Positions 1 through 5,789 of a DNA stretch of 21,113 bases are shown in pieces. The notes under the pieces are model-generated. The model was not told the DNA's origin. It did not search any database and was given only the letters and a program-made list of their open reading frames with translations. This DNA is from DATKCT01 sp035513055 (GTDB lineage: Bacteria > Verrucomicrobiota > Verrucomicrobiia > Verrucomicrobiales > DEV007), in assembly GCA_035513055.1 (NCBI GenBank), contig DATKCT010000201.1:1-21113 (forward strand), written 5' to 3'. Made by a program: the position numbers and the translations under genes. The first letter of the stretch is position 1; every line of letters starts with the position of its first letter.

Positions 1-7
1 ATGGAGA

Positions 8-238
8 ATGAGTGATTCTACAAGCATATCGCCGACTGCCGACCCGATTCTTGCCGAGGTCTGGCGGATCAAAGAGGAGATCGCAGCGGAGCATGACTAT
101 GATGTGCGGAAGATTGCCGAAGCTGCAATGGAAGCACAGAAACAGCACGGGGACCGGGTCGTCGATCTAAGCAAAGGCAAGGCAGAACAAGAGGGCGCAC
201 GCCAACCCGCTACCGGCTGCGGGTCGACGTCTGAATGA
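8..238 (+). CDS. Small cassette protein, possible antitoxin-type partner
   Basis: A 76-residue protein. Residues about 13-50 carry the pattern DPILAEVWRIKEEIAAEH followed by a Tyr-Asp and a basic helix. This resembles a widespread family of short helical proteins often found beside PIN-type toxins; that recollection is by pattern and the function is not established. The C-terminal 20 residues are low in structure and are encoded within the first arm of the downstream attC-like repeat, so they may be acquired sequence. Bases 1-15 read MENE-stop in another frame and overlap this start, which would fit the tail of an upstream partner gene cut by the window edge. Confidence 0.5.
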   Translation: MSDSTSISPTADPILAEVWRIKEEIAAEHDYDVRKIAEAAMEAQKQHGDRVVDLSKGKAEQEGARQPATGCGSTSE

Positions 239-308
239 CTGCCACAACCTTTGACCGGGAGTCGGAGGAACGCCGCCGGTAGCGGGAGGTGGCCTTTTTC
301 GTTCTGTG
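183..308 (+). other. attC-like recombination site A
   Basis: Outer arms CAGAAC (183-188) and GTTCTG (301-306) are exact complements. Inner arms CCCGCTACCGGC (206-217) and GCCGGTAGCGGG (275-286) are exact 12-bp complements. The sequence between the boxes pairs imperfectly, with extra bases on the 5' side. The preceding gene stops inside the element at 238. The inner arm sequence is shared with site B. Confidence 0.6.
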
Positions 309-352
309 GCGAGAGCGAGCAGTGCGCGAATGCCAAGCGAGAGGTGAATGCT

Positions 353-679
353 ATGGATCGGTTGAACGAGCCGCCCGACTTTCCCGCCGACTACGACGGA
401 CCGATGCCGGAACCGGATGGGATCGAGTCTGCGGATCCGCCAGCAGTGGATCCCCACCGCCTTTCACTCGAATCGGTTCAGTCTCCGGAGGGTGAGCGAC
501 GTTTGGAGATGTGGATGCACCGCATGAAGAGGAAGCTTGCCGGCCCGTCGCGTTTCTGGCGCGGTGGCGGTTGTTGTGATTCCGGGAGCGATGAACACAG
601 AACAAGGCGGCGCTGCCAACCCGCTTACCCGCGCCGCGTCGAAAGAGTCAAGCTGGAGCGGAGATACGGCTCCCGGTAG
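353..679 (+). CDS. Hypothetical cassette protein, 3' end doubtful
   Basis: The ATG at 353 follows site A and opens a 108-residue frame. The first 65 residues look like a real, acidic, proline-rich protein (PPDFPADYDGPMPEPDG) followed by a charged helix with the pattern SPEGERRLEMWMHRMKRKL. From about position 545 the composition changes to Gly, Cys and Arg, and the frame reads straight through attC-like site B to a stop at 679. The original stop has probably been lost or a frameshift lies near 540-550; another frame ends at a TGA near 580. I recognise no family. The gene occupies exactly the interval between two attC-like sites, which is the main support for it. Confidence 0.35.
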   Translation: MDRLNEPPDFPADYDGPMPEPDGIESADPPAVDPHRLSLESVQSPEGERRLEMWMHRMKRKLAGPSRFWRGGGCCDSGSDEHRTRRRCQPAYPRRVERVKLERRYGSR

Positions 680-705
680 CGGTTGGCAGGCCTTCGACGT
701 TCGGC
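598..705 (+). other. attC-like recombination site B
   Basis: GAAC (600-603) and GTTC (699-702) form the outer boxes. CTGCCAACC (613-621) pairs with GGTTGGCAG (681-689). Pairing continues as GCT/AGC and ACC/GGT after two single unpaired bases, C622 and T626. Single-base bulges on one arm are a hallmark of attC sites. The arms are close in sequence to site A, so the two sites are related. Confidence 0.65.
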
Positions 706-840
706 TCAGAGAATTCTACTCGACTGAAACCCGCGTCTACTCTATCTTCCTCATATGAAACTGATCGAAGTCAGTCCGAGAGATCAATTCCTCTTGCCTG
801 TCCTGTCGTATATCCGGCCGAACACGCATGTTGTACGACG

Positions 841-1048
841 GATTCTCGAGATATTCCTTCTCTTGCAAGGAAAAACGGCGCAAAATCCAATCCATGAAAC
901 GCCTCGCCCCCGCCACCCGCGCTCACTCCCACGGCTCCCGCTCGCGGGAGCCCTCATGCCTCCCCTCGACCGGCGGGCGCACACACCGCCGCTTCCATCG
1001 GATATCACCCCTTTTCCGGTGATATCCGGGTCTGTATAATTGCTGGTT
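841..1048 (+). repeat. 208-bp direct repeat, copy 1 (promoter-bearing)
   Basis: Matches 2696-2903 over 208 bp with no gaps and about 17 differences counted by eye (roughly 92% identity). It contains a tight hairpin GGCTCCCGC-TC-GCGGGAGCC (933-952), a palindrome at 999-1028 and a TATAAT box at 1035. It ends 47 bp before the antitoxin start at 1096. The flanks on both sides are unrelated to those of copy 2. The repeat does not look like an attC site and has no ORF of its own. Confidence 0.85.
999..1040 (+). promoter_or_regulatory. Palindrome plus TATAAT box before the toxin-antitoxin pair
   Basis: CGGATATCACC (999-1009) and GGTGATATCCG (1018-1028) are exact complements around an 8-base spacer. 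A perfect -10 hexamer, TATAAT, follows at 1035-1040. The palindrome covers where the -35 box would lie, and no good -35 match is visible there (TTTTCC at 17-bp spacing). The arrangement fits an operator overlapping a promoter, or a promoter dependent on an activator. This is inference from layout. Confidence 0.55.
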
Positions 1049-1095
1049 CGGTGAAGAAGATTGCGCCCCTTCGGCGAAGAGAAGACAGTTGTGAG

Positions 1096-1284
1096 ATGAG
1101 TACTCAGTTTCTTACAGACGAAAGCGGCAGGCGGGTCGCGGTGGTCCTGCCAGTCGAGGATTACGAGGACCTGATGGAGGACGTCTCGGATCTTGCTGCA
1201 GTTGCCGAACGACGAAACGAAGAGCGAGTGACGCTCGCGGAGGTCAAGCAGCGCCTGATTGCCGATGGGCTCCTACCGGGTTGA
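1096..1284 (+). CDS. Phd/YefM- or RelB-type antitoxin
   Basis: A 62-residue protein. It opens with the pattern QFLTDESGRRVAVVLPVEDYEDL typical of short Phd/YefM-like antitoxins. An acidic linker follows, then a helix (LAEVKQRLIADGL) suited to wrapping the toxin. Family members bind the toxin and repress their own operon. The ATG at 1096 is preferred over the GTG at 1051 because the family motif starts immediately after it. The toxin start overlaps the 3' end by 20 bp, giving a translationally coupled pair. The promoter and palindrome at 999-1040 lie directly upstream and could be the autoregulation site. Confidence 0.85.
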   Translation: MSTQFLTDESGRRVAVVLPVEDYEDLMEDVSDLAAVAERRNEERVTLAEVKQRLIADGLLPG

Positions 1285-1525
1285 ACTCACACGGTCGGCG
1301 GAAAAGGACCTCAGGCGAATCGACAATTCGCATGTCGCCACGATCTATCTCGGACTCGAAAGTCTTTCGGACGATCCACGGCCCCAAGGGGTGAAGAAGC
1401 TGTCAGGTGCAGCCAGGACCTACCGTATTCGAATCGGCGATTATCGCGTCGTGTATGAGATTGAGGACGATGTATTGCTCGTGCTTGTGATCCGCGTAGC
1501 GCATCGGAGAGATATATACCGATGA
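1265..1525 (+). CDS. RelE/ParE-superfamily toxin
   Basis: An 86-residue protein from the ATG at 1265; a TTG two codons upstream is possible. It shows the RelE fold signature: an N-terminal strand YRVELTRSAEKDLRRI, a helix, KKLSGAARTYRIRIGDYRVVYEI with the conserved R-I-G-D-Y-R-V core, and the C-terminal RVAHRRDIYR. In RelE proteins such basic and Tyr residues cleave ribosome-bound mRNA; ParE relatives instead poison gyrase, and sequence alone does not decide which applies. All expected motifs are present, so it appears intact. It is the second gene of the pair, and the attC-like site C begins 6 bp after its stop. Confidence 0.88.
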   Translation: MGSYRVELTRSAEKDLRRIDNSHVATIYLGLESLSDDPRPQGVKKLSGAARTYRIRIGDYRVVYEIEDDVLLVLVIRVAHRRDIYR

Positions 1526-1530
1526 AGAAT

Positions 1531-1626
1531 ACCAAACCATGCGCTCCGCCGAATGGCGGCCCCGGCCCGCAGTTCGGTAGTTCGGACGTCATTGAGGGCC
1601 GCCATCGGTGAGCTGAATCGTTGGGC
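1531..1626 (+). other. attC-like recombination site C
   Basis: ATGGCGGCCC (1553-1562) pairs exactly with GGGCCGCCAT (1596-1605). GCTC (1543-1546) pairs with GAGC (1610-1613), and AAC (1535-1537) with GTT (1620-1622). The 3' box GTTGGGC fits the attC consensus GTTRRRY exactly. The site starts 6 bp after the RelE-like stop, where a cassette's attC should be. Confidence 0.7.
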
Positions 1627-1675
1627 ATGAAAAGGGAGCTTGCAATCCGGGTGAATTCAGCGAGCTTTTTCAAGC

Positions 1676-1789
1676 ATGGACATGGCGGCGCTTCGGAGTG
1701 AACTCAAGCCGCTTCCCGCGGAGGAGCAGGACCGTCTCGCGGCGTTTCTCACAGCCTTGAGGATGAGACGGATCGCCCCATTCAAGTGA
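1676..1789 (+). pseudogene. Truncated antitoxin-like stub
   Basis: A 37-residue frame with the pattern LRSELKPLPAEEQDRLAAFLTALRMRR, which resembles the N-terminus of small antitoxin-like proteins that normally continue for another 25-35 residues. Here the frame runs into unrelated sequence (IAPFK-stop) at about 1771. A piece of an ATPase gene in the opposite orientation begins about 20 bp further on. This looks like the 5' stump of a cassette gene left after a recombination or deletion. It follows site C by 50 bp, which fits a cassette start. Confidence 0.5.
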
Positions 1790-1810
1790 AGGTGATCGGG
1801 CAGTATGCAG

Positions 1811-2176
1811 TTTCCTTACCTGCCGCTTGCCAATGTTTTCGAACCACGGCTGCAGCCTGCGCACCATCAACGTCCCGGCCAGCGTGTCGAGGTAACGCCG
1901 CACGGTCGTGTCCGCCACGTTCAGCCAGCGGCCCACATCGGACGCGTTGAACACCTGCCCGTGACAATGCACCAGCATGTTCCAAAAGCGACGCAACGCA
2001 ATAGGTGCGATCTGGATGCCCAGCGCCGGGATGTCGCGCTCCAAAAATGTGCGGATGTAAAACTCCCGCCACTGCGCGCTGTCCGCGTCGCTGTCCGCGA
2101 GGTACGACAGCGGAAATCCACCGCGCAGCCAAAGCGTTTCAGCTTCCGCCACGCCCACTTCGCTCAACGTGATGAA
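1811..2176 (-). pseudogene. Internal fragment of a DUF4143-type AAA ATPase
   Basis: On the minus strand about 120 residues match the middle of ATPases that carry a C-terminal DUF4143 domain. Visible patterns are LWLRGGFPLSYLADSD, WREFYIRTFLERDIPALGI, LRRFWNMLVHCHGQVFNAS, a winged-helix-like VADTTVRRYLDTLAGTLMVRRL and PWFENIGKRQV. The N-terminal AAA domain with its Walker motifs is absent. The C-terminal part is cut right after GKRQV, where the family normally continues with a KAPKVYxRD-like strand. It is therefore truncated at both ends and not functional. Its orientation is opposite to the surrounding cassette genes. Confidence 0.7.
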
Positions 2177-2203
2177 CGCTCTCATGAAAATCCGGCGACG
2201 CAC

Positions 2204-2695
2204 ACAGAATTTTCACGGACACGAGTTAACAGCTTAATGGTGAATAGTATGCCAACGTGAAAGGAACGCGAGAATGCCTCTCTCCAGCGCGTCCGCGACC
2301 TCGCGCCCCGCCGTCTCCCCGCCTAATCACAGCGACACCCTCGATCCCTAACTCATCGCCCGCCGCCGCATCCGGATCGCCGCCTCCAGTTCGCCGTAGT
2401 CCTTTTCCCAGCCGATATTGCCGGCCGTCCGCTCCGCCCCCCGTCCATCACCGTGCTTTCCGGACTCTAGGCTTCCCTGAGATGCCTCCTCCTGCCCCAC
2501 CCCGGTGGCCAACGGCCGTCCTCCCTCTTCCTTGCCGTGCGGAGATTGTCCCGTCGTGCCCGAACCTGCCTCGCGGCTCCTTTGATGCCCCCCTTCCGGT
2601 TCCTCCCTGACGAATTCCTCATTCTCCGCTCCTCCGGACCGCACTCCCGGCTCTCCCGCGGCGCCAGAAGGAGAGCGCCGCCTCTCGATAAGACA
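2204..2695. other. No recognisable gene; C-rich stretch
   Basis: About 490 bp that is strongly C-rich on the plus strand. Frames are open on both strands (98 codons on the minus strand at 2348-2644), but the translations are biased to Pro, Arg and Ser or to Glu, Gly and Arg. I cannot match them to a family. I see no attC-like end boxes here. It probably belongs to the rearranged material between the ATPase fragment and the second promoter repeat. Confidence 0.4.
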
Positions 2696-2903
2696 GATTC
2701 ACGATTTACTCCTTCTCTTGCAATGAGAAACGGCGCAAAATCCAGTCAATGAAACGCCTTGCCCCCGCCACCCGCGCTCACCCCTACGGCTCCCGCTCGC
2801 GGGAGCGCTCATGCCTCCCCTCGATCAGCGGGCGCACACACCGCCGCTTCCATCGGATATCACCCCTTTTCGGGTGATATCCAGGTCTGTATAATTACTG
2901 GTT
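2696..2903 (+). repeat. 208-bp direct repeat, copy 2 (promoter-bearing)
   Basis: Second copy of the element at 841-1048, offset exactly 1,855 bp, without gaps. It holds the same hairpin region, palindrome and TATAAT box. It ends 74 bp before the ATG at 2978, so it sits upstream of a quite different gene from copy 1. Confidence 0.85.
2855..2895 (+). promoter_or_regulatory. Palindrome plus TATAAT box before the secreted cassette protein
   Basis: GGATATCACCC (2855-2865) and GGGTGATATCC (2872-2882) are exact complements around a 6-base spacer, and TATAAT follows at 2890-2895. Two base differences from copy 1 (at 2872 and 2883) shift which outer and inner pairs form, yet an 11-bp perfect stem remains in each copy. 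That suggests the palindrome matters. Confidence 0.55.
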
Positions 2904-2977
2904 AGCCCTGAATCTCCAACCGATCACAGTCTGGGGTATGAGACGAGAGCCGGATTTGAGACCTTGCTGATGCTGCC

Positions 2978-3910
2978 ATGAAACCGCTTATCCCCATCTA
3001 TACTGCATTTCTTTGGATCACCTCTTCGGTTCCAGCATTTGGAACTCCCGACCGTGAGGTCAAGGTTGAGGAGCGACTATTAGGTTCCAATTCTGATAGC
3101 TTCATCACCCTGAGAACTGAGGTCGATAATCTCGGGTCGCATTACGGCTATCGCACGAGGCGGTTCCTCGTGGAGTATTCCAAGTTACAAGCCGATCCCA
3201 AATCCGAACTGGACTTGGGTGCAGAAGTCCGAAGCCAACTCTTACTCTTACTCGACGTGTCCACGTCTCTCGATGCCGACCAGTCGGGAAAAGAATCTGA
3301 AATGGTCAACGCCAAAGACGACGACGTGAAGCTGGCAGAATTGCTTTCGCGGTTTCCAGATCAACCCAAAAGGTGGAACGATGAGAAGTCTGGCATAATA
3401 AAATGCCATGCCACCGCTGGACCCCGCGTTGGCCGAATTGGGATCGCCTGGGGCGGTTGGATCAAAGCGCGGTTTGGTGCCGATCGGAATGGTGATCTGG
3501 AATGGACCCTCAGCGAGGTGTTTGAGGATGCGAACTGCCTATATTTGAGCGTTTACTCCGAAACCCATGGCCAGAGATTGGTCTCGATCCCTCCGCGGAA
3601 GACCCAGCAGGTGCGAGATCAACTTACCAAACAGCCCGTCTACTTAATCGCTGGAAAATTCGAGAACAGAGAAGAAGCCGTTAAGAGGGGGCGGGAGCTG
3701 ATGGAAAAGACTCAGGGGAAATTCAAACCTGAAATTTGGTCTGCCGGAAGATGGAAGGAGGAAATGATCTACGTCGTGGTAGATTCCCAATCTGCGGAGC
3801 ACATCAAAGGCAATGCGTTCGAAACCTTGGAAGCCCTGACGGGCGTCGATTTCACCGTGATGTCCAGTCAGTATTTTGACGAACGAATCGCAGTCGACCC
3901 GTCAAAGTAG
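2978..3910 (+). CDS. Secreted protein of unknown function with SPOR-like C-terminal segment
   Basis: 310 residues from the ATG at 2978. The N-terminus has a basic residue, a hydrophobic stretch (residues 4-20) and an Ala-Phe-Gly-type cleavage area, so it looks like a signal peptide. No catalytic motif is recognisable. Around residues 222-270 the pattern VYLIAGKFENREEAVKRGRELM followed by a second strand resembles the strand-helix-strand repeat of SPOR peptidoglycan-binding domains; this is a weak match. Base composition is visibly less GC-rich than the right half of the window, as expected for transferred cassette cargo. It is preceded by promoter repeat copy 2 and followed within 16 bp by attC-like site D. 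Confidence 0.65.
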   Translation: MKPLIPIYTAFLWITSSVPAFGTPDREVKVEERLLGSNSDSFITLRTEVDNLGSHYGYRTRRFLVEYSKLQADPKSELDLGAEVRSQLLLLLDVSTSLDADQSGKESEMVNAKDDDVKLAELLSRFPDQPKRWNDEKSGIIKCHATAGPRVGRIGIAWGGWIKARFGADRNGDLEWTLSEVFEDANCLYLSVYSETHGQRLVSIPPRKTQQVRDQLTKQPVYLIAGKFENREEAVKRGRELMEKTQGKFKPEIWSAGRWKEEMIYVVVDSQSAEHIKGNAFETLEALTGVDFTVMSSQYFDERIAVDPSK

Positions 3911-3925
3911 AAAACTGAAATCAAA

Positions 3926-4018
3926 GGGCGAACAAGTCATGGATGTCAACCTACCTCTCGCCCCACAAACTCGGAGCAAACTCACCGCAATGACGCGGTG
4001 ACATCACATTGGTTCGCT
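3926..4018 (+). other. attC-like recombination site D
   Basis: GCGAAC (3928-3933) pairs exactly with GTTCGC (4012-4017). GATGTCA (3942-3948) pairs with TGACATC (3999-4005). ATG/CAT extends the stem across a single bulged base, and CC/GG continues it past an extra A3949. It lies between the stop at 3910 and the next ATG at 4028. Confidence 0.65.
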
Positions 4019-4027
4019 ACAAATCCC

Positions 4028-4768
4028 ATGAGACGCCGTCTGATCTACTTTTTGATTCTTGGTTTCCCGATCGCTGCCGTCGGAATGGATCAAAAACCGC
4101 CGGAACGTATGCAGGATCACCTCAAGTGGGCACGTCAAGCTGAGAACTTGAATGAGCGCGTGAAGCGCCTGGAGGGATTCTGGGAGCGATACCTTCCAAG
4201 TGAAGAAGGTGGGGTCCACCCCGAGATGCGTGGATATGGCGACGGATCGCATTTCCTCGCCATCGCGGGCTGTGCCTGGGACCTTGCAAGAGCCTACACT
4301 TCCGCAGACGAGAAGACTGTTCAGGCGATCGCTGATTTGTTTGCGGGCTCGACGCACATCAAGTCGGTCGCCCTCAAGGAAGCTGACGACCGGGTTTTGT
4401 GGGATTTGGCTAAAAAGCATGGATTTACGATCGTTTCCAAGGACACGGATTTCTACCAGAGAGCTATTATGTTCGGCCATCCGCCCAAGTTCATCTGGCT
4501 GCGCGTCGGCAATTGTCCCACGAGCTTGATCACGGATCTTTTACGATCGCGGTATAAGATCATTCGCCAGTTCATCGCGAGCGATGTGGAGAGCCTCCTT
4601 GTGCTCGAACGTAAAAAGCCGAACAAAATCACTGGAGCGAACAGCCGCCCCGCATTGCAGTTCGAGAGTCGCGGGCTTCGGCGACGCGCTCTGGTCGTCG
4701 AGAGTCGTGGTCGTTATCACGGCGGGGCGGCTGTCGCTCAGTTCTGTCGTTCAGCAAATCGCCGTTGA
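4028..4768 (+). CDS. Chimeric ORF: secreted N-terminus joined to a headless DUF5615 PIN-like toxin
   Basis: 246 residues from the ATG at 4028. Residues 1-19 look like a signal peptide and residues 20-97 match nothing I know. From about residue 98 (VQAIADLFAGSTHIKSVALKEADD) the protein becomes a DUF5615 PIN-like protein, with the family's HGFTIVSKDTDF (131-142) and GHPPKFIWLRVGNC (150-163). DUF5615 proteins normally start with a short strand bearing an acidic residue directly before this point, and that strand is missing here. An in-frame fusion near 4310-4325 therefore seems to have replaced the toxin's start with another gene's 5' end. The last 46 residues are read through attC-like site E. 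Toxicity is unlikely without the N-terminal Asp. Confidence 0.6.
   Translation: MRRRLIYFLILGFPIAAVGMDQKPPERMQDHLKWARQAENLNERVKRLEGFWERYLPSEEGGVHPEMRGYGDGSHFLAIAGCAWDLARAYTSADEKTVQAIADLFAGSTHIKSVALKEADDRVLWDLAKKHGFTIVSKDTDFYQRAIMFGHPPKFIWLRVGNCPTSLITDLLRSRYKIIRQFIASDVESLLVLERKKPNKITGANSRPALQFESRGLRRRALVVESRGRYHGGAAVAQFCRSANRR
4618..4755 (+). other. attC-like recombination site E (best example)
   Basis: GAAC (4621-4624) pairs with GTTC (4749-4752). ACT (4631-4633) pairs with AGT (4740-4742), GAGCG (4635-4639) with CGCTC (4735-4739), and ACAGCCGCCCCGC (4641-4653) with its exact complement at 4722-4734. G4634 and A4640 are single bulged bases on the 5' arm, matching the extrahelical-base layout of attC sites. 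Total length is 138 bp. Confidence 0.75.
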
Positions 4769-4799
4769 ACACGTGTTGGTTCTCGTTTACGCTTCCAGC

Positions 4800-5018
4800 A
4801 TGGAAAGTCAGGTCAACCTTAAACAGATGGCGCTGTCCGAGAAGCTTCGACTCATGGAGGCGCTTTGGGCCGAACTGTGTGCGCGAGAAGAGGAGGTTCC
4901 CATGCCGGATTGGCATCGGACGGTCCTAGACGAGCGAGAGCGACAGATCAATAAGGACGAGGCAGCTTTCGTTGATTGGGAGACGGCCAAAGAGAGAATT
5001 CGTAAGCGGGTTTCATGA
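4800..5018 (+). CDS. Addiction-module antitoxin (TIGR02574-like)
   Basis: 72 residues from the ATG at 4800. The sequence follows the putative addiction-module component family: an N-terminal segment, then SEKLRLMEALWAELC, then PDWHRTVLDERERQI and a C-terminal DWETAKERIRKRV. These short helical proteins are encoded just before ParE/RelE toxins and neutralise them. The stop overlaps the toxin start as ATGA (5015-5018), indicating coupled translation. The gene begins 45 bp after attC-like site E, so it opens the next cassette. Confidence 0.85.
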   Translation: MESQVNLKQMALSEKLRLMEALWAELCAREEEVPMPDWHRTVLDERERQINKDEAAFVDWETAKERIRKRVS

Positions 5019-5308
5019 GGATTGAGATCCTGGACAAGGCAGAGGATGATCTTGTCGCGGGATCTCGGTTTTACGAAGAGCAGGAGAGTGGCTTGGGCAT
5101 GTACTTCCTGGAGAGTTTGTATTCCGACATTGAGTCGCTGAAGCTGTACGCTGGGATTCATCGGCGGGCGTACCGGGACTTTCATCGTATGCTCTCGAAG
5201 CGGTTTCCTTTCGCGATTTATTACAGGATGGCTGGGGATGCCGCGTACATTCATGCTGTTTTCGATTGTAGAAGGAGTCCCGCATGGATCAGATCTCACT
5301 TGAAGTGA
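5015..5308 (+). CDS. ParE/RelE-family toxin
   Basis: 97 residues. The N-terminal strand RIEILDKAEDDLVAGSRFYEEQ, the GLGMYFLESLYSDIESL helix and the C-terminal RMLSKRFPFAIYYRM and AVFDCRRSPAWIR are the conserved blocks of plasmid-stabilisation ParE/RelE proteins. The protein appears intact. ParE members act on DNA gyrase and RelE members on translating ribosomes; sequence alone does not settle which applies here. It forms a two-gene unit with the antitoxin at 4800 through a 4-bp ATGA overlap. A hairpin with a T-rich tail follows at 5336-5366. Confidence 0.88.
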   Translation: MRIEILDKAEDDLVAGSRFYEEQESGLGMYFLESLYSDIESLKLYAGIHRRAYRDFHRMLSKRFPFAIYYRMAGDAAYIHAVFDCRRSPAWIRSHLK

Positions 5309-5335
5309 ATTTGGCGAACCATCGAGTCTTTAGGC

Positions 5336-5366
5336 CTGCCTTCTCTAGAGGGCAGACTTTCTTCTG
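5336..5366 (+). terminator. Possible rho-independent terminator after the ParE-like toxin
   Basis: CTGCCTTCT (5336-5344) pairs with AGGGCAG and its 5' neighbours (to 5355) through one G-T wobble, leaving a tiny loop. ACTTTCTTCT follows. The T tract is interrupted, so the call is moderate. It lies 28 bp after the toxin stop. The same stretch could be a degenerate attC site. Confidence 0.4.
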
Positions 5367-5367
5367 A

Positions 5368-5486
5368 TTCGTTCTGGTGGTGGCCGCCTTCTCCGTGCGC
5401 GCGGATCTGCGCGGCGTCACAAGCTTCATCAGGGCGCTTTGCCTGCATGAATCCCACTACGACGCCCTGCTGAACTTCTTCCACAG
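5368..5486 (+). pseudogene. Transposase N-terminal fragment
   Basis: About 40 residues in one frame, with the pattern VRADLRGVTSFIRALCLHES followed by YDALLNFFHSTAV. This resembles the N-terminal region of DDE-type transposases I have seen in Verrucomicrobiota-like genomes; the exact IS family cannot be named. There is no start codon with context, no DDE catalytic part and no visible terminal inverted repeat. The frame is replaced by another gene remnant at about 5485, so this is a stump. Confidence 0.5.
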
Positions 5487-5657
5487 CACGGCGGTTTCAG
5501 TGGCCGTTTCCGAGCCAACATGTGGTTTTCTCCCGAATCGCAGACCGGCACGGTCATTGTTTACAATTACGGGGGTGACGATGCGGCTGACGCGTACGCG
5601 GACGTTTTTTATGCTCTTCTCGAAGAATTTGGATTGTGGAATAGGGAACCGAGATGA
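5487..5657 (+). pseudogene. C-terminal fragment of a serine beta-lactamase-family protein
   Basis: 57 codons in a frame different from the transposase stump. They begin HGGFSGRFRANMWFSPESQ and continue with TGTVIVYNYGGDDAADAY and ALLEEFGLW to a stop at 5655. The H-G-G followed by an aromatic strand and a 'W-S-P-E...VIVYN' strand is the layout of the last part of class C beta-lactamase/esterase-like serine hydrolases. Everything upstream, including the catalytic SxxK, is missing. The join with the transposase stump is abrupt. Confidence 0.5.
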
Positions 5658-5670
5658 GGTCGAGCTTGAT

Positions 5671-5740
5671 CCAACAAGACGGATGCACCGAACGCCGCGA
5701 TACCGTCCCGGTTAATCCCGGGCGGCTGATGCGGTGAGGA
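5671..5740 (+). other. Decayed attC-like element
   Basis: An AACAAG box (5673-5678) is followed by CACCG-aac-GCCGC (5686-5698), which pairs with GCGGC-tgatg-CGGTG (5722-5736). The 5' half looks like sites A and B, but no GTT box follows the 3' arm. It sits 16 bp after the stop of the beta-lactamase-like fragment, the place expected for a cassette's own site. Confidence 0.35.
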
Positions 5741-5789
5741 CCAGCCCATCACCAAATGATCGCCGGGCGACATGCTTCATGCGACCACC

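Larger units (their letters stand above)
1..5376 (+). mobile_element. Integron-like gene-cassette array (no integrase in view)
   Basis: Short plus-strand genes alternate with imperfect inverted repeats of roughly 90-140 bp. Each repeat begins with an AAC-containing box, ends with a GTT-containing box and has bulged bases in the stem, as integron attC sites do. Gene stops lie just before or inside these repeats, as in integron cassettes. Cargo is typical of sedentary arrays: two toxin-antitoxin pairs, orphan small proteins and a secreted protein. No integrase gene or attI is visible, so the window may hold the distal part of a chromosomal integron or an integrase-less attC cluster. Both ends are uncertain: the left end is the window edge, and the right end is set where a transposase fragment begins. 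Confidence 0.6.

Noticed and set aside
755..1039. 94-codon frame starting MKLIEVSPRDQFLL, reminiscent of a DUF2442 start
   Set aside because: Only about a dozen residues resemble the family, and the rest reads through the promoter-bearing repeat; at most a stump.
2348..2644. 98-codon minus-strand frame in the C-rich stretch
   Set aside because: Composition-driven Glu/Gly/Arg sequence without family pattern, start context or neighbour logic.
5314..5377. Further attC-like site after the ParE-like toxin (GAAC ... GTTC ends)
   Set aside because: Arm pairing between the boxes is poor and the GTT lies in sequence that continues the transposase-like frame; a terminator hairpin explains the stem better.
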